DNA from: Bacteroidota bacterium
Lineage (GTDB): Bacteria; Bacteroidota; Bacteroidia; Bacteroidales; VadinHA17
Length of the DNA stretch: 60,929 nucleotides
Direction: 5' to 3'
Assembly: GCA_012729475.1 (NCBI GenBank)
Contig: JAAYDB010000059.1
Coordinates: forward strand, 1 to 60,929
Part shown: positions 60,652 through 60,929 of the stretch, in pieces
Layout of the letters: every line of letters begins with the position of its first letter
Position numbering within the stretch: position 1 is the first letter of the stretch
The notes under the pieces: model-generated
What the model saw: only the letters and a program-made list of their open reading frames with translations
The model's database searches: none
What the model was told of the DNA's origin: nothing
Made by a program: the position numbers and the translations under genes

Positions 60652-60929
60652 TCATGAACATATTGATTCAATTTCGCTGACTGTTTTGGGTATGGGTCTG
60701 CCCAATACCTGGTTTCCGTCACTGGTAATAAGAACATCATCTTCAATACGTATTCCTCCAATTTCCATAAAATTATCCAGTTTACTGTAATTGATGAAAT
60801 CAGTGAATTTCTTTTCAGAACGCCATTTGTTTATCAGTTCCGGAATAAAATATATTCCCGGTTCAATTGTAAAAACATGTCCCTTTTTATAGGGCAAAGC
60901 AAACCTGAGAAAGGCAAGACCAAACTGAT
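60652..60929 (-). CDS. M24 family peptidase (Xaa-Pro peptidase type), C-terminal end only
   Basis: The visible part is the last 92 codons; the gene continues past the right edge. It reads FGLAFLRFALPYKKGHVFTI, EPGIYFIPE, then GGIRIEDDVLITSDGNQVLG and PKTVSEIE. The Glu in TIEPG and the Glu in RIEDD are metal ligands of the pita-bread fold. It should remove residues before proline, as aminopeptidase P or prolidase. The reading frame is open to the window edge, so there is no true start here. Confidence 0.85.
   Translation of the reverse strand, partial: QFGLAFLRFALPYKKGHVFTIEPGIYFIPELINKWRSEKKFTDFINYSKLDNFMEIGGIRIEDDVLITSDGNQVLGRPIPKTVSEIESICS

Noticed and set aside
1-60929. CRISPR arrays, insertion sequences, integrases or phage genes
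   Set aside because: No regularly spaced repeats, transposase, integrase or structural phage genes were seen on either strand, so the window is not called a mobile element.

Overview
The window looks like a chromosomal piece of a Bacteroidota genome, most likely from the Bacteroidales or a near relative. Lineage markers seen in the sequence are: TAnnTTTG-type -7 promoter boxes with few Shine-Dalgarno sequences; an ECF sigma / FecR / STN-domain signalling operon; CarboxypepD_reg domains; a DUF5916 outer-membrane protein; a DUF2723 membrane protein; a three-gene succinate dehydrogenase in C-A-B order; and a T9SS-like domain. The assignment is inferred from gene content. No rRNA gene is present.

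Layout. 1-10.2 kb is accessory: a truncated 2-hydroxyacid dehydrogenase, a decayed FISUMP-domain gene, a Tat-exported DUF362 protein, two paralogous small secreted proteins, a flippase-like membrane protein, a large ABC half-transporter fusion and two small exported proteins. 10.2-17.4 kb is a mostly leftward block: DUF6427-like, purD, polysaccharide deacetylase, DUF2723, 3-methyladenine glycosylase and guanine deaminase. 17.5-21.8 kb is the conserved translation block rplM-rpsI-rpsB-tsf-pyrH-frr. 21.8-32.9 kb holds a radical SAM/SPASM protein, a sigma/anti-sigma operon bracketed by two related surface proteins, an OmpA-like lipoprotein, dxs, tRNA-Leu(CAA) and a cysE-cysK pair.

33-42.8 kb holds two converging units. 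One encodes secreted glycan hydrolases: a GH9 lipoprotein and a TIM-barrel protein with a T9SS-like domain inside it. The other is a tight four-gene operon: receiver-only response regulator, YaiO-like outer-membrane barrel, SPOR/HEAT membrane protein and processive GT2. I read the latter as a compact synthase-dependent exopolysaccharide secretion machine, with the hydrolases as possible processing partners. It is the best candidate here for an under-described system.

43-53.8 kb contains DUF5916, an unknown membrane protein, dgkA, an ArsR-type regulator, dCMP deaminase, an S41 protease, an alpha/beta hydrolase and sdhCAB. 53.8-60.9 kb contains a leftward sugar-acid operon (split transketolase, GntP permease, zinc dehydrogenase, GarR-like reductase), a divergent GH105 lipoprotein and the C-terminal end of an M24 peptidase. 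All family calls come from reading motifs in the translations; no database search was run.
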